NCBI RefSeq assembly: GCF_031844705.1
Contig: NZ_CP134609.1
Coordinates: 5,704,001 to 5,768,000, forward strand
DNA: 64,000 bases
Direction of reading: 5' to 3'
Source of the DNA: Streptomyces sp. ITFR-16
Lineage (GTDB): Bacteria > Actinomycetota > Actinomycetes > Streptomycetales > Streptomycetaceae
Shown in pieces: positions 27,636-35,492 of the stretch. The stretch's first letter is position 1; every line of letters begins with the position of its first letter. A model generated the notes under the pieces. It saw only the letters and a program-made list of their open reading frames with translations. It ran no database searches and had not been told where the DNA came from. The position numbers and the translations under genes are program-made.

Positions 27636-27900
27636 AGGGAACCTAACGTCGGGTACGGGGGAGTCGCGTGGCCCGGTCTCGATCCTGCGTGAACCGGGGC
27701 CCGTTGACCGCACTCCGTTCCGGTGGAGCCTGCGGTGCTCGGCGACGTCTCCATGGTTAGCGGCGCCGCTCCGCCGTGGCAACGACCCCCGGTACGACCC
27801 CGCCTCGCACCCAGGGCCGAAGGTCCCGAACCGCCTCAAAACGCTTCATAGCAGGTCGCAGGGGGTGAAGCGGGGGTCTTTTGGCCCGCTCCCGCCCTCC
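27636..27900 (-). promoter_or_regulatory. Structured upstream region of the transglycosylase gene
   Basis: No gene is supported. On the minus strand, ACCGCA-GG-CTCC (27736-27725) can pair with GGAG-TGCGGT (27716-27707), and AGCGGG (27869-27874 on the plus strand) pairs with CCCGCT (27885-27890). Streptomyces muralytic enzyme genes are often led by the c-di-AMP riboswitch ydaO, but I do not see its conserved core clearly, so no such call is made. Confidence 0.3.
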
Positions 27901-27913
27901 TATCCCGCTTCGT

Positions 27914-27931
27914 ACAGGACCAAGGTCCTGT
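27914..27931. terminator. Terminator of the ECF operon
   Basis: ACAGGACC and GGTCCTGT form a perfect 8-bp stem with a two-base centre, nine bases past the end of the S-component gene. Confidence 0.6.
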
Positions 27932-27939
27932 GGGTGCCC

Positions 27940-28764
27940 TCACTCCGGCGGGACCTCGAATGTGACCTGGGCCTCGAAGGCGGCGCGGCGGGTGGCCCGG
28001 CGCAGCGCCTTGAGCAGCGCCGCCCCGACGGTCAGGGTGAGGACGACGGTGAGCACGGCACGGCCCAGGTCCCAGCCGAGCGAGGTGGCCGCGCAGTAGG
28101 CGAGGAAGCGCACCAGGTTCTCGCCCAGCGCGTCACCCGGGTGGAAGGAGATGCCCGAGCCGAGACCCGGCACGATCGTCCACCCGTACAGATTCATGAC
28201 CGTGCCGTACGCGAACGAGGCCGACGCTCCGTACCCGGCGAGCATCAGCAGCTCACCGCGCCCGCGCAGCCGCTCCGGACCCGGCAGCAGCCCCGCGCCC
28301 ATCGCGAACCAGCCCATCGCCAGCATCTGGAACGGCATCCACGGGCCGACCCCGCCGGTCAGCAGCGCGGAGGCGAACATCGTCACCGAGCCCAGCACGA
28401 AGCCGAAGCCGGGCCCGAGCACCCGCCCGCTCAGCACCATCAGGAAGAACATCGGCTCCAGACCGGCCGTACCCGCCCCCAGCGGGCGCAGCGCCGCGCC
28501 CACCGCGGCCAGCACCCCCAGCATCGCCACCGCCTTCGCGTCCAGACCGGCGTCCGCGATCATCGCGACCACCACGCCGACCAGCAGCGGCAGCAGCGCG
28601 GCGAACAGCCACGGCGCGTCCTGCGCGTGCGCGAGCCCGGAGTCCGGCCCCGCCAGCAGCGGCCAGCCGAACGCGGCCACCCCGATCGCACTGATCAGCA
28701 CCAGCGCGGCGACGGCACGCGGCCCGAGCCGCACCGGACGGACCCGGCCCGTCGCGCCGCTCAT
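27940..28764 (-). CDS. ECF transporter S component, probable cobalamin specificity
   Basis: A 274-residue membrane protein with about seven helices. MFFLMVLSGRVLGPGFGFVLG is the type of helix-loop seen in ECF substrate-binding subunits, and the C-terminus is longer than in vitamin S units such as BioY. Its ATG overlaps the stop of the ATPase gene, so it is the last gene of a five-gene coupled operon. Because a cobalamin riboswitch heads the operon, cobalamin or a corrinoid precursor is the inferred substrate. Confidence 0.85.
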   Translation of the reverse strand: MSGATGRVRPVRLGPRAVAALVLISAIGVAAFGWPLLAGPDSGLAHAQDAPWLFAALLPLLVGVVVAMIADAGLDAKAVAMLGVLAAVGAALRPLGAGTAGLEPMFFLMVLSGRVLGPGFGFVLGSVTMFASALLTGGVGPWMPFQMLAMGWFAMGAGLLPGPERLRGRGELLMLAGYGASASFAYGTVMNLYGWTIVPGLGSGISFHPGDALGENLVRFLAYCAATSLGWDLGRAVLTVVLTLTVGAALLKALRRATRRAAFEAQVTFEVPPE

Positions 28765-30485
28765 GCGCCACCCCCCAGGGCCGCGCGCACCTGGGGCACG
28801 GTGAGCCACTCCTGCGGGGCGAGGATCTTGGCGGTCTGCGGGGCGAACGCGGGCGAGGAGACCACGACCTCGGCGGTCGGCCCGTCCGCGACGACCTCGC
28901 CGTCGGCGAGGATCACCACCCGGTGGGCCAGCTCGGCGGCCAGCTCCACGTCATGGGTGGCCAGCACGATCGCGTGTCCCCCGGCCGCCAGCGTCCGCAG
29001 CACCCCGACGAGCCGGGCCTTCGCCGCGTAGTCCAGACCCCGGGTCGGCTCGTCCAGGAGGAGCAGCGGCGGCCGGGCGGTGAGCACGAGGGCGAGGGCC
29101 AGCGCGAGCCGCTGCCCCTCGGAGAGATCGCGGGGATGGGTGGCGTCCGCGACACCCGGCAGCAGTTCGGAGACCAGTGCCCGGCAGCTGCCCGGCGCGG
29201 CGCCCGCGTCGGCGTCGGCCGCCGCGCACTCGGCCGCGACGGTGTCCGCGTACAGCAGATCGCGCGGCTCCTGCGGTACGAGCCCGACGCGGCGCACCAT
29301 CTCGCGCGGCGGGGTGCGGTGCGGGGTCCGGCCGCCCACCAGGACGCTGCCGGAGGTGGGCTCGACCATGCCGACGAGGGCGGCGAGCAGGGTGGACTTG
29401 CCGGCGCCGTTGCGCCCCATCAGGGCCACGGTCTCGCCGGGGGCGACGGTGAGCGTGACCCGGCGCAGGGCCTCGATCCGGCCGCGCCGCACCCCCAGCC
29501 GCTCGACCCGGGTGGTGGCGTCGGTGACGGGCTCCGGCGCGGCGCTCTCCTGCGGGCCCCGGCCGAACAGTCGGCCCAGGGCGGTCCGCCGCGCGGCCGG
29601 AAGGGGAGCGGCGGCCGCCGGGGCGGGCGGCGCCGGCCCGTCCGACGCGCCGACCGGCCCCGGCGAGGTGGACGCGAGGCGCTCGCGCAGCCCCGCCGCC
29701 CGGCGCCGGGCGTCCCGTACCGAGAGCGGCAGCGGCTCCCAGCCCGCCAGCCGCCCGAGCGCGACGACCGGCGGATGCACCGGGGACACCGCCATGACGT
29801 CGGCGGGCGCGCCCATGACGGGGGCGGCGCCCGGCGACGGGAGCAGGACGACCTGGTCCGCGTACTGCACCACGCGCTCCAGCCGGTGCTCCGCCATCAG
29901 GACCGTCGTCCCCAGGTCGTGGACGAGCCGCTGGAGCACCGCGAGGACCTCCTCGGCGGCTGCGGGGTCCAGCGCGGACGTCGGCTCGTCCAGCACGAGG
30001 ACACGGGGGTGCGGGGTGAGGACGGAGCCGATCGCGACGCGCTGCTGCTGGCCGCCGGAGAGCGTGGCGATCGGCCGGTCGCGCAGCCCGGCCAGGCCCA
30101 GCAGATCGAGGGTCTCCTCGACCCGCCGCCGCATCACGTCGGGGGCCAGTCCCAGCGATTCCATCCCGTACGCCAGCTCGTCCTCGACCGTGTCGGTGAC
30201 GAAGTGCGAGAGCGGGTCCTGCCCCACCGTGCCGACCAGATCGGCCAGTTCGCGCGGCTTGTGGGTACGGGTGTCCCGCCCGTCCACCGTGACCCGCCCG
30301 GCCAGCCGGCCGCCCGTGAAATGCGGTACGAGCCCCGAGACGGCGCCCAGCAGTGTCGACTTGCCGACACCGGACGGCCCGACGAGCAGCACCAGCTCAC
30401 CCTCCGGGACGGTCAGATCGACCCTCGCCAGGGTGGGGCGCTCAGCACCGTCGTAGGTCACCGAGACATCGTCGAACCGGATCAC
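28761..30485 (-). CDS. ECF transporter ATPase, two ATPase domains fused
   Basis: A 574-residue protein carrying both A subunits of an ECF transporter. The first half has Walker A GPSGVGKST near residue 35, signature LSGGQQQR and Walker B VLVLDEPTSALDP. The second has GRNGAGKST, a degenerate signature LSEGQRLAL and LLLLDEPTRGLD. An Ala/Pro-rich linker of about 60 residues joins them. The double ATPase drives uptake together with the T and S units. The start is GTG at 30485, overlapping the EcfT stop by GTGA; GGAG is upstream. Confidence 0.9.
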   Translation of the reverse strand: MIRFDDVSVTYDGAERPTLARVDLTVPEGELVLLVGPSGVGKSTLLGAVSGLVPHFTGGRLAGRVTVDGRDTRTHKPRELADLVGTVGQDPLSHFVTDTVEDELAYGMESLGLAPDVMRRRVEETLDLLGLAGLRDRPIATLSGGQQQRVAIGSVLTPHPRVLVLDEPTSALDPAAAEEVLAVLQRLVHDLGTTVLMAEHRLERVVQYADQVVLLPSPGAAPVMGAPADVMAVSPVHPPVVALGRLAGWEPLPLSVRDARRRAAGLRERLASTSPGPVGASDGPAPPAPAAAAPLPAARRTALGRLFGRGPQESAAPEPVTDATTRVERLGVRRGRIEALRRVTLTVAPGETVALMGRNGAGKSTLLAALVGMVEPTSGSVLVGGRTPHRTPPREMVRRVGLVPQEPRDLLYADTVAAECAAADADAGAAPGSCRALVSELLPGVADATHPRDLSEGQRLALALALVLTARPPLLLLDEPTRGLDYAAKARLVGVLRTLAAGGHAIVLATHDVELAAELAHRVVILADGEVVADGPTAEVVVSSPAFAPQTAKILAPQEWLTVPQVRAALGGGA

Positions 30486-31642
30486 ACCTGCTCCTCGAAG
30501 CCTGTGGGGGAGGGCGGGACGGGCGCGACCAGCGCGGGCAGCAGGCCGATCAGCACCGCGGCGGCGGGCCACAGCGGCAGCACGGGCGCGGTCAGCGGTA
30601 CGACACCGGGGTGCAGCGCCGCCGGATCCGCGCCGCCCGCCCAGATCATCGCCACCGCGACCGCCGCACCGGAGCCCGCGACCAGCCAGGCCCGCGCGCC
30701 CCACCGGTCGGGCCGGTAGCGGGTCCGTACCGAGCGCGCCCCGCCGAGCCGCAGCCCGGCCATCGCCGCGGCGAGCCCGCCGAGCAGCAGCGGCAGCCCG
30801 TACACCGCACCCTGCGCGGCCAGCAGCCCGTACGTACCGGCGCACACCCCGAGCAGCCCGCCCAGGGTGAGGACGTTGGTGGTGTGCCGGACCGCGGCCG
30901 GCACCCGCGCGGTGCGCCCGTAGCCGCGCGCGTCCATCGACGCGGCCACGGCGACCGACCGTTCCAGCGCGCCCTCCAGGACCGGCAGACCGATCTGGAG
31001 CACGGCCCCGACCCCGCCGGTCGGCCGGCCGCGCAACCGCCTGGCGGTCCGCAGCCGCATCACGTCGGCGACCATGTTCGGGGCGAACGTCATCGCCACG
31101 ACGACCGCGACCCCGGCCTCGTACAGCGCGCCGGGCAGCGACTTCAGCAGCCGGGCCGGGTTGGCGAGGGAGTTCGCCGCACCGACGCAGATCAGCAGGG
31201 CCGCCAGCTTCGCCCCGTCGTACAGCGCGAACAGCAGCTGCTCGGCGGTGACCCGGCCCCCGATCCGCACACCCTTCGCCCAGTCGGGCAACGGCACCTC
31301 GGGCAGTGTGAACACCACATGCGTACCCGGGATCGGCGACCCCAGGAAGACGGAGAACAGCAGCCGGATCCCGATGACGAACAGCCCGATCCTGATGAAC
31401 GCCCCGTACGACCGGGCCCACGGCGCGTCCGTCCGGCGCGCGGCCACGACGTACCCCGCCACCCCGACCAGCAGGCCGAGCAGCAGCGGGTTGGTGGTCC
31501 GGGACGCGGCGGTGGCGAGCCCGAGCGCCCAGAGCCACCAGGCCCCGGCGGGCAGCGCGTTGCTCCGGGTGGCGGCGGGGGCGCGCCAGGAGCGGAACCG
31601 GTCCGCCGGGGCGCGCCCGGGGCCGGATGCCGGGCCGGTCAT
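30482..31642 (-). CDS. ECF transporter T component (CbiQ-like)
   Basis: A 386-residue membrane protein. VAASMDARGYG carries the Ala-Arg-Gly motif of the coupling helix in CbiQ/EcfT proteins, and LRTARRLRGRPTG provides a second conserved basic region. About eight helices are predicted, three of them in a C-terminal extension that standard EcfT proteins lack. It joins the ATPases to the S component. Starts and stops overlap with both neighbours (ATGA, GTGA). Confidence 0.88.
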   Translation of the reverse strand: MTGPASGPGRAPADRFRSWRAPAATRSNALPAGAWWLWALGLATAASRTTNPLLLGLLVGVAGYVVAARRTDAPWARSYGAFIRIGLFVIGIRLLFSVFLGSPIPGTHVVFTLPEVPLPDWAKGVRIGGRVTAEQLLFALYDGAKLAALLICVGAANSLANPARLLKSLPGALYEAGVAVVVAMTFAPNMVADVMRLRTARRLRGRPTGGVGAVLQIGLPVLEGALERSVAVAASMDARGYGRTARVPAAVRHTTNVLTLGGLLGVCAGTYGLLAAQGAVYGLPLLLGGLAAAMAGLRLGGARSVRTRYRPDRWGARAWLVAGSGAAVAVAMIWAGGADPAALHPGVVPLTAPVLPLWPAAAVLIGLLPALVAPVPPSPTGFEEQV

Positions 31643-32313
31643 CCGCGGCGTCGGCGGGCCTGCGCGACCGCGGCGATGCCGAGCAGCAGGACGGCGCCGA
31701 TCCCGACGAGGATCCCGGCGGACGGGCCGCCGCCGGAGGAGGAGCCGTCGCCGCTGGAGGCGGCCGTCGCCGTGGGCTTCCCGCCGCTGTCCTTCTTCCG
31801 GTCCCCGGAGACCTGCTCGCCGCAGCCCGTCGCCGGATAGCCGGAGATCGCGCAGAGCAGCGCGGCGTCGCCGTACCGCAGCGGCTTGGCCACCGAGGCG
31901 AGCGCGTCCGCGCTGCTCGCGTCCCGCGGGACCCGCGCACAGGCGGTCCGCAGCGCGGGCGGGGTCTCCCCGGCCGGGGCGTCGGCGGCCGTGCCGGGGT
32001 CGATGACGAGCGCGACCCGCTTGCTGCCGTCCCGCGCGGGGGTGTCCGCGCAGATCTTCCCGAAGTCGGGGGAGCGGCGCGGCTTCGAGGCGTCCTGCGA
32101 GTCGGCGCTCACGGAGAACCGGAAGCCCTGCACCGACCCGTCGTCCGGGCGGACCAGCGACGGCCCCTGGGTGGCGTACGTCCAGCCGCTCGCGGACCCC
32201 TCCCAGAACGACCAGTAGCGGTAGCCGGCCGCCTGGGCCGGCCCCGCGCCGAGCACGGCCAGAACGGCGCCCAGGACCACCAGCAGCGCGGTGGCCCTTC
32301 CGGCGCGGCTCAC
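31639..32313 (-). CDS. SCO2322-type extracellular protein, DUF4430-like beta domain
   Basis: A 224-residue protein with a signal peptide ending GPAQAAG, a globular domain of about 120 residues and a C-terminal helix (GILVGIGAVLLLGIAAVAQ) with an Arg tail that anchors it outside the membrane. YRYWSFWEGSASGWTYAT and the following DDGSVQGFRFS resemble the beta domain of intrinsic factor and transcobalamin (DUF4430). Two Cys pairs could form disulfides. It is embedded in the cobalamin-riboswitch operon next to an alpha/alpha-toroid protein. The corrinoid-binding role is inference. Confidence 0.75.
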   Translation of the reverse strand: MSRAGRATALLVVLGAVLAVLGAGPAQAAGYRYWSFWEGSASGWTYATQGPSLVRPDDGSVQGFRFSVSADSQDASKPRRSPDFGKICADTPARDGSKRVALVIDPGTAADAPAGETPPALRTACARVPRDASSADALASVAKPLRYGDAALLCAISGYPATGCGEQVSGDRKKDSGGKPTATAASSGDGSSSGGGPSAGILVGIGAVLLLGIAAVAQARRRRG

Positions 32314-33566
32314 AGCTGCTGGTTCTTGCGGCGGCCGCTGATCAGGAAGCCGGCACCCGCGCCGACGGCGAGCCCGATCCCGACGAACCACCAGACACCG
32401 CCGATCCCGTCCCCGTCGCCGCTGTCCTTGCGCTCCTCCTCCTCGGTGGCGCTCGCCTTGGGCTTCTTGACGGCGGCGGGCTCGGGGCCGGTCGCGTTCA
32501 GCAGGGTGACGAGGTCGGTGCCGCCGAAGTCGTGCACGTCGGTGCCCGTCGCGCGGGCGGCCATGATCAGCTGGGCGTAGGCGGCGGGGCCGTTGTCCTT
32601 CGCCCAGGCGGCCGAGTTCTTCTCCAGCCAGGCGACGGAGGCGGCCGCCTTGTCCTGGTGGCCGGCGGCGGACAGGGCGACGACAGCGTCGGCGGTGTTG
32701 CCGAAGTCGGGCTGCGGGGTGCTGTCCTCGGCTCCGGGCATCGGCGGCGCGTCCAGGTGACCGCTCTTCGCGAGGGCGCCGGCGAGGTAGGAGGCGCCGT
32801 TCTGCGCGGCCTGCTCGGGCTTGAGCGGGGTGCCCTTGTGGCAGCTGGGGTCCTTGACCGCCGCCGTGTTCCCGACGACGAAGCCCTTGCCCAGCGCGCC
32901 GAGCACCCCGGCCGCGGTGGCGTCGCCGTTGGCGACGAGCTTCCCGGCCTTGTCGGGCTGGTAGGCGAAGGCGCCGCCGTCCTTGCCGCCGCACGGGATG
33001 GCGAAGGTGAGCAGCGCGTCGTAGGGGGTCTTGCCGCCGTCCGTCGTCACATCGCCGAGCTTCTCCCCGGTCCGGGAGAGGGCGCCGATGACGACGGAGG
33101 TGGAGTTCGCGTCGCTGGGCCCGCCGGCGGTGTAGCCCCAGCCGCCGTCCTCGTTCTGCACGGACTTCAGCCAGGAGGTGGCGTTGGCGACGGCGTCCTC
33201 GTGCCCGCCGACCTCGTGCAGGGCCTGGACGGCGGCGGCCGTCGCGTTCGTGTCGACCATGGTCTTGTCGGTGCACGCGGCGGAGGCGTCGGCGCGGTAC
33301 GCGGGGAACGCCCCGCTGACGCACTGCTGACCCGTCAGCCAGTCCACCGCCTTCGCGGCCGGCGTGACGCCCGCGGCCCGCTGCGCGGCGAAGGCCAGCG
33401 ACTGCCGCCACACCCCGTCGTACGTCGGGTCCTTCGTGCCGTAGAGCCCCGAGGGCAGCGCCGCGGACGGCGAGGGGGACGGCGCGGCGACTGCGGCCGG
33501 GACTGCGGCCGCACAGAGCACGGTGGCGGTGGCGGCGAGCGCGGCGGCGCTGCGGCGTACGGTCAT
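32310..33566 (-). CDS. Anchored alpha/alpha-toroid protein, prenyltransferase/squalene-oxidase-repeat type
   Basis: A 418-residue precursor with a signal peptide (cleavage near AVAAPSP), helical repeats over about 300 residues and a C-terminal membrane helix (WWFVGIGLAVGAGAGFLI) with a basic tail. The repeats QNEDGGWGY and the Asn-Thr patterns VDTNATAAAVQAL and NTADAVVAL fit an alpha6/alpha6 barrel. That is the fold of the alpha domain of intrinsic factor and transcobalamin. It is first in the cobalamin-riboswitch operon, and its stop overlaps the next start (GTGA). A corrinoid-capture function is proposed, not shown. Confidence 0.78.
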   Translation of the reverse strand: MTVRRSAAALAATATVLCAAAVPAAVAAPSPSPSAALPSGLYGTKDPTYDGVWRQSLAFAAQRAAGVTPAAKAVDWLTGQQCVSGAFPAYRADASAACTDKTMVDTNATAAAVQALHEVGGHEDAVANATSWLKSVQNEDGGWGYTAGGPSDANSTSVVIGALSRTGEKLGDVTTDGGKTPYDALLTFAIPCGGKDGGAFAYQPDKAGKLVANGDATAAGVLGALGKGFVVGNTAAVKDPSCHKGTPLKPEQAAQNGASYLAGALAKSGHLDAPPMPGAEDSTPQPDFGNTADAVVALSAAGHQDKAAASVAWLEKNSAAWAKDNGPAAYAQLIMAARATGTDVHDFGGTDLVTLLNATGPEPAAVKKPKASATEEEERKDSGDGDGIGGVWWFVGIGLAVGAGAGFLISGRRKNQQL

Positions 33567-33619
33567 GGCGGGCGGGGCCTCTCCTGGGGGAACCGGGCAC
33601 CGGCACACACAGGCACCAG

Positions 33620-33800
33620 GCTCCGGCTCCGTATACCTCGACGGTGCCGGCCGCCGGGGGGTCCCGACGGCACGAGCCGGTCACGACGCGGACAGGGCAT
33701 TCCGACTTCCGCCGGCGACGGCGGTTCACGGTTGCGTGGTCAGTGCCGGATTCGCACCGGCTTCCCCCTGAACGGGCATGATGACGACCCCCACACTCTA
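33620..33800 (-). ncRNA. Cobalamin riboswitch controlling the ECF operon
   Basis: On the minus strand the region has the B12-box core GCCGGTGCGAATCCGGCACTG, split here as GCCGGTGCGAATCC plus GGCACTG (33764-33741), followed by GCAACCGTGAACCGC (33735-33721) and GGAATGCC (33703-33696), the conserved elements of the aptamer. TAGAGT (33800-33795) is a likely -10 box. It lies directly before the alpha/alpha-toroid gene, so cobalamin should repress the five genes downstream. Confidence 0.9.
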
Positions 33801-33880
33801 CCGGTCGGTCACTACGGGGCCCCTGACCGGGCGTCGCGGCCGGGGCAGAATACGGGCGGGACCAACGGGGAGGGGCGGGG

Positions 33881-34993
33881 ATGGACACGGCGAGGGACGA
33901 AAGACCGGAGACACCACCGGGGCTCGAGCGCTGGAAGACGCTGGTGCCGTTGTGCGTGGGCCTGCTGTGCGTCCTGGTCGCGGCCGGCCTGCTCGCGCTC
34001 GTCCCGGGCACGGTGGCGGAGCGCGAGGCCTATGCCGCCGCGCCCGTCTGCGCGGCCGGGGAGCCCCGGTCGGGCGACTGCACGACGACGCTCCCGGCGA
34101 CGGTGGAGGCGAAGGAGGACGTCCGGAGCGGCAAGAGCATCCACCACGAACTGACCCTGGCCGAGCGCGAGGGGCCCGGGAACCGCACGCACCGGCTCCG
34201 CATGATCGGCTCGGCGCCCGTGTACGACACGGTGCGTACGGGCGACGAGGTGACGTTCACCTACTGGCGCGGCGAGATCCTCACGGTGCGGTTCGGCGAC
34301 GCGGCCCAGGAGACGGAGCGGTCGCCCGCCGACGACTGGCGCGTCCCGGTGGCCGCCGGCCTCCTGCTGCTGCCCTTCGGGCTCATCCTGCTCTGGGCCG
34401 TCTGGTGGTACCGCTACCGCTACCGCTCCTCCGCCGCCCCGGCGCGGACCGCGCACTGGACCTTCGCCCTGTGGCCGGTGGCCGGCTCGGTCATGGCGTG
34501 CGCCGGCTGCGTCGCCGGCCTGGAGGCCGCGAGCATCACCCAGGCGTTCGTGGTCACGGCGGCCGCCCTTCCGCCGGCCCTGGGCCTCGGCGCGCTGTGC
34601 GGCTGGTGGACGCAGCGCCGCTCGGCGCGGGCCGCCGACACGAGCGACATCGTCCCGGTCCCCGTGCGGGAGAGGCGGTGCGTGTCCGCGACGGTCCACG
34701 GCGACGTCCCGTACAGCGTGGCCGGCTTCGGCGTCCTGGTGCTCGGCGACGGCCGCCCGGCCGCCACCCCGGACCCGGACGGCCGTGTCGCGCGCAGAGT
34801 GCTCCCGAAGAGCCTGACCGTGCGCGGCGTACGGTCCCTGCACCGCCCGGGCGACCCGGACGGCTGGTACACCACCTACGGCTACGACGCCGCCGTCATC
34901 GAATGCGTCGACGAGGACCGCCCGGTCCTGATCGCCACCCACCGCCGCGAGGCCGGGGCGATACTCGGCGCGCTGAACCCGGACGCCGCCTAG
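33881..34993 (+). CDS. Hypothetical membrane protein
   Basis: A 370-residue protein that I do not recognise. Four membrane helices are visible: LVPLCVGLLCVLVAAGLLAL near residue 24, a pair near 160-180 and 200-220, and one near 230-250. Between the first and second helices lies a 110-residue extracytoplasmic domain with two Cys (VCAAGEPRSGDC). The C-terminal 120 residues are soluble and probably cytosolic. The overall plan resembles actinobacterial proteins annotated only as membrane proteins. The ATG at 33881 has a GGGGAGGGG site. It ends inside a hairpin shared with the next gene. Confidence 0.7.
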   Translation: MDTARDERPETPPGLERWKTLVPLCVGLLCVLVAAGLLALVPGTVAEREAYAAAPVCAAGEPRSGDCTTTLPATVEAKEDVRSGKSIHHELTLAEREGPGNRTHRLRMIGSAPVYDTVRTGDEVTFTYWRGEILTVRFGDAAQETERSPADDWRVPVAAGLLLLPFGLILLWAVWWYRYRYRSSAAPARTAHWTFALWPVAGSVMACAGCVAGLEAASITQAFVVTAAALPPALGLGALCGWWTQRRSARAADTSDIVPVPVRERRCVSATVHGDVPYSVAGFGVLVLGDGRPAATPDPDGRVARRVLPKSLTVRGVRSLHRPGDPDGWYTTYGYDAAVIECVDEDRPVLIATHRREAGAILGALNPDAA

Positions 34994-35009
34994 GGCCCCT
35001 CCGGCCCTA
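34991..35009. terminator. Bidirectional hairpin overlapping both convergent stops
   Basis: TAGGGCC (34991-34997) and GGCCCTA (35003-35009) pair perfectly across five bases. The first three bases are the stop of the membrane protein gene and the last three give the stop of the SLOG gene on the other strand. Confidence 0.65.
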
Positions 35010-35492
35010 GGGCGTGCGCCCCGCCCCGGCCGGCCACACCACGTCGACGGGCAGCCCGGCGGCACGCGCCCGCGCCACGGCGTCGGCCGTGCCGCCGGGC
35101 CGTCCCGGCGGGTCGTCGCCGTCCCACACGGCGACGAGCCGGTCGGCCCGCCGGAGCAGTTCGGCGTTGGCCGCCGCGTACGCGGCCGGGCCCGCCGTCT
35201 CATGAGGGAGCGTCAGCACCTCGGCGGCGGCCCCCACCAGCCGGTCGAAGACGGGCGCGTGGCCGGGAGAGACCACCCCGGCCCGGTAGTCCCGCGAGGG
35301 GATCACGACGACCAGACGGCCGCCCGCGGCCGTGATCTCCTCGGCGAACAGGGTGTCGGCCCCCGCCGCCATGCAGGACATTCCGGTGAGGCCGTCGCCG
35401 TACCCGGCGATCAGGGTGCGCAGGGCGGCGCGCACGAGCGGCACGCTCTCCTCGGACAGATTCAGGTGCCCGGTCACGGCAAGGGTTGTCAT
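35007..35492 (-). CDS. SLOG-superfamily (DprA/lysine-decarboxylase-like) protein
   Basis: A 161-residue Rossmann-type protein. It opens MTTLAVTGHLNLS, and the Gly-Met-Ser-Cys-Met-Ala-Ala-Gly-Ala-Asp pattern after strand 2 (GMSCMAAGADTLFAEE) is typical of SLOG domains, which bind nucleotides or nucleotide-derived ligands. DRLVAVWDGDDPPGRPGGT corresponds to the distal glycine-rich turn. The ATG shares a base with the stop of the metallo-beta-lactamase gene and has no clear ribosome site, so it is translated by coupling. Its role is unknown; ligand sensing or hydrolysis is possible. Confidence 0.75.
   Translation of the reverse strand: MTTLAVTGHLNLSEESVPLVRAALRTLIAGYGDGLTGMSCMAAGADTLFAEEITAAGGRLVVVIPSRDYRAGVVSPGHAPVFDRLVGAAAEVLTLPHETAGPAAYAAANAELLRRADRLVAVWDGDDPPGRPGGTADAVARARAAGLPVDVVWPAGAGRTP

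Noticed and set aside
27640..27660. TTAGGTT near the transglycosylase start as an iron box
   Set aside because: Only the first half-site is present; the second half is absent. It fits a -10 region better.
27636..27900. ydaO c-di-AMP riboswitch
   Set aside because: Some folding is present but the conserved core could not be identified by eye, so it is recorded only as a structured region.
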